Shown: positions 13,443 to 13,453 of the stretch, in pieces
How positions within the stretch are numbered: position 1 is the stretch's first letter
Layout: every line of letters starts with the position of its first letter
Source of the DNA: Clostridiaceae bacterium UBA5444
GTDB taxonomy: Bacteria; Bacillota; Clostridia; Clostridiales; Oxobacteraceae
Direction of reading: 5' to 3'
Assembly (NCBI GenBank): GCA_002426575.1
Contig: DIRE01000064.1
Coordinates: 31,907-45,359, forward strand
DNA: 13,453 nt
The notes under the pieces: model-generated
The model's database searches: none
Told to the model about the DNA's origin: nothing
The model's input: the letters and a program-made list of their open reading frames with translations, nothing else
Position numbers and translations under genes: made by a program

Positions 13443-13453
13443 TAGTTAATAGT
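13430..13453. repeat. AGTTAAT tandem repeat at the murA stop codon
   Basis: Three perfect copies of AGTTAAT (13430-13436, 13437-13443, 13444-13450) and the start of a fourth (AGT) reach the end of the window. The murA stop TAA (13440-13442) lies in the second copy. The array may continue to the right. Confidence 0.8.

Noticed and set aside
1..13453. Possible new defence, mobile or CRISPR-type system
   Set aside because: Every well-supported gene but one belongs to a conserved housekeeping family in a familiar order, and no spacer array, integrase, transposase or attachment site was seen.

Overview
The window looks like chromosomal core DNA of a low-GC, Gram-positive, spore-forming-type bacterium, most likely a member of the Clostridia. 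The signs are strong A+T richness, Shine-Dalgarno sites of the AAGGAGGTGAT type, frequent TTG starts, U-tract intrinsic terminators, and a gene order that follows the rho-rpmE to ywmB-murAA segment of Bacillus subtilis. All genes that I can support lie on the + strand. I see no phage, insertion sequence, CRISPR array, tRNA or rRNA, and no obviously new system. The points of interest are regulatory and architectural.

Region 1 (1-3850) is a translation and transcription module. It holds the C-terminal end of Rho, ribosomal protein bL31 (rpmE) with its own strong promoter and a structured leader, a DUF1385/YqhQ-type membrane protein, PrmC (methylates release-factor glutamine) and PrfA (release factor 1, a PrmC substrate). 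prmC overlaps the DUF1385 gene and uses a TTG start. prfA has a good promoter inside the end of prmC, and a strong terminator closes the block.

Region 2 (3938-4580) is a monocistronic, poorly conserved membrane protein with a probable PH-like domain. Its terminator begins inside its own last codons.

Region 3 (4600-8210) starts with a ZIP-family metal transporter behind a long inverted repeat. It continues with the two-domain Sua5 threonylcarbamoyl-AMP synthase, a YwlE-type protein-arginine phosphatase, ribose-5-phosphate isomerase B and uracil phosphoribosyltransferase. rpiB has its own promoter and overlaps upp. A long, nearly symmetrical terminator follows upp.

Region 4 (8219-11104) begins with a promoter region that carries two overlapping perfect palindromes and a degenerate heptamer tandem repeat. 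Then come a dCMP deaminase-like enzyme, a TagO/WecA-type undecaprenyl-phosphate GlcNAc-1-phosphate transferase and a non-hydrolysing UDP-GlcNAc 2-epimerase. The last two supply the lipid-linked first sugar and UDP-ManNAc for a teichoic-acid-like or other secondary wall polymer.

Region 5 (11061-13453) is a 304-base intergenic stretch with two hairpins, followed by a YwmB-family secreted protein and MurA (first committed step of peptidoglycan synthesis). In B. subtilis the F1Fo ATP synthase operon lies between upp and ywmB. Here it is absent from that position. The murA stop codon lies inside a 7-bp tandem repeat that runs off the window; a related heptamer occurs upstream of the deaminase gene.
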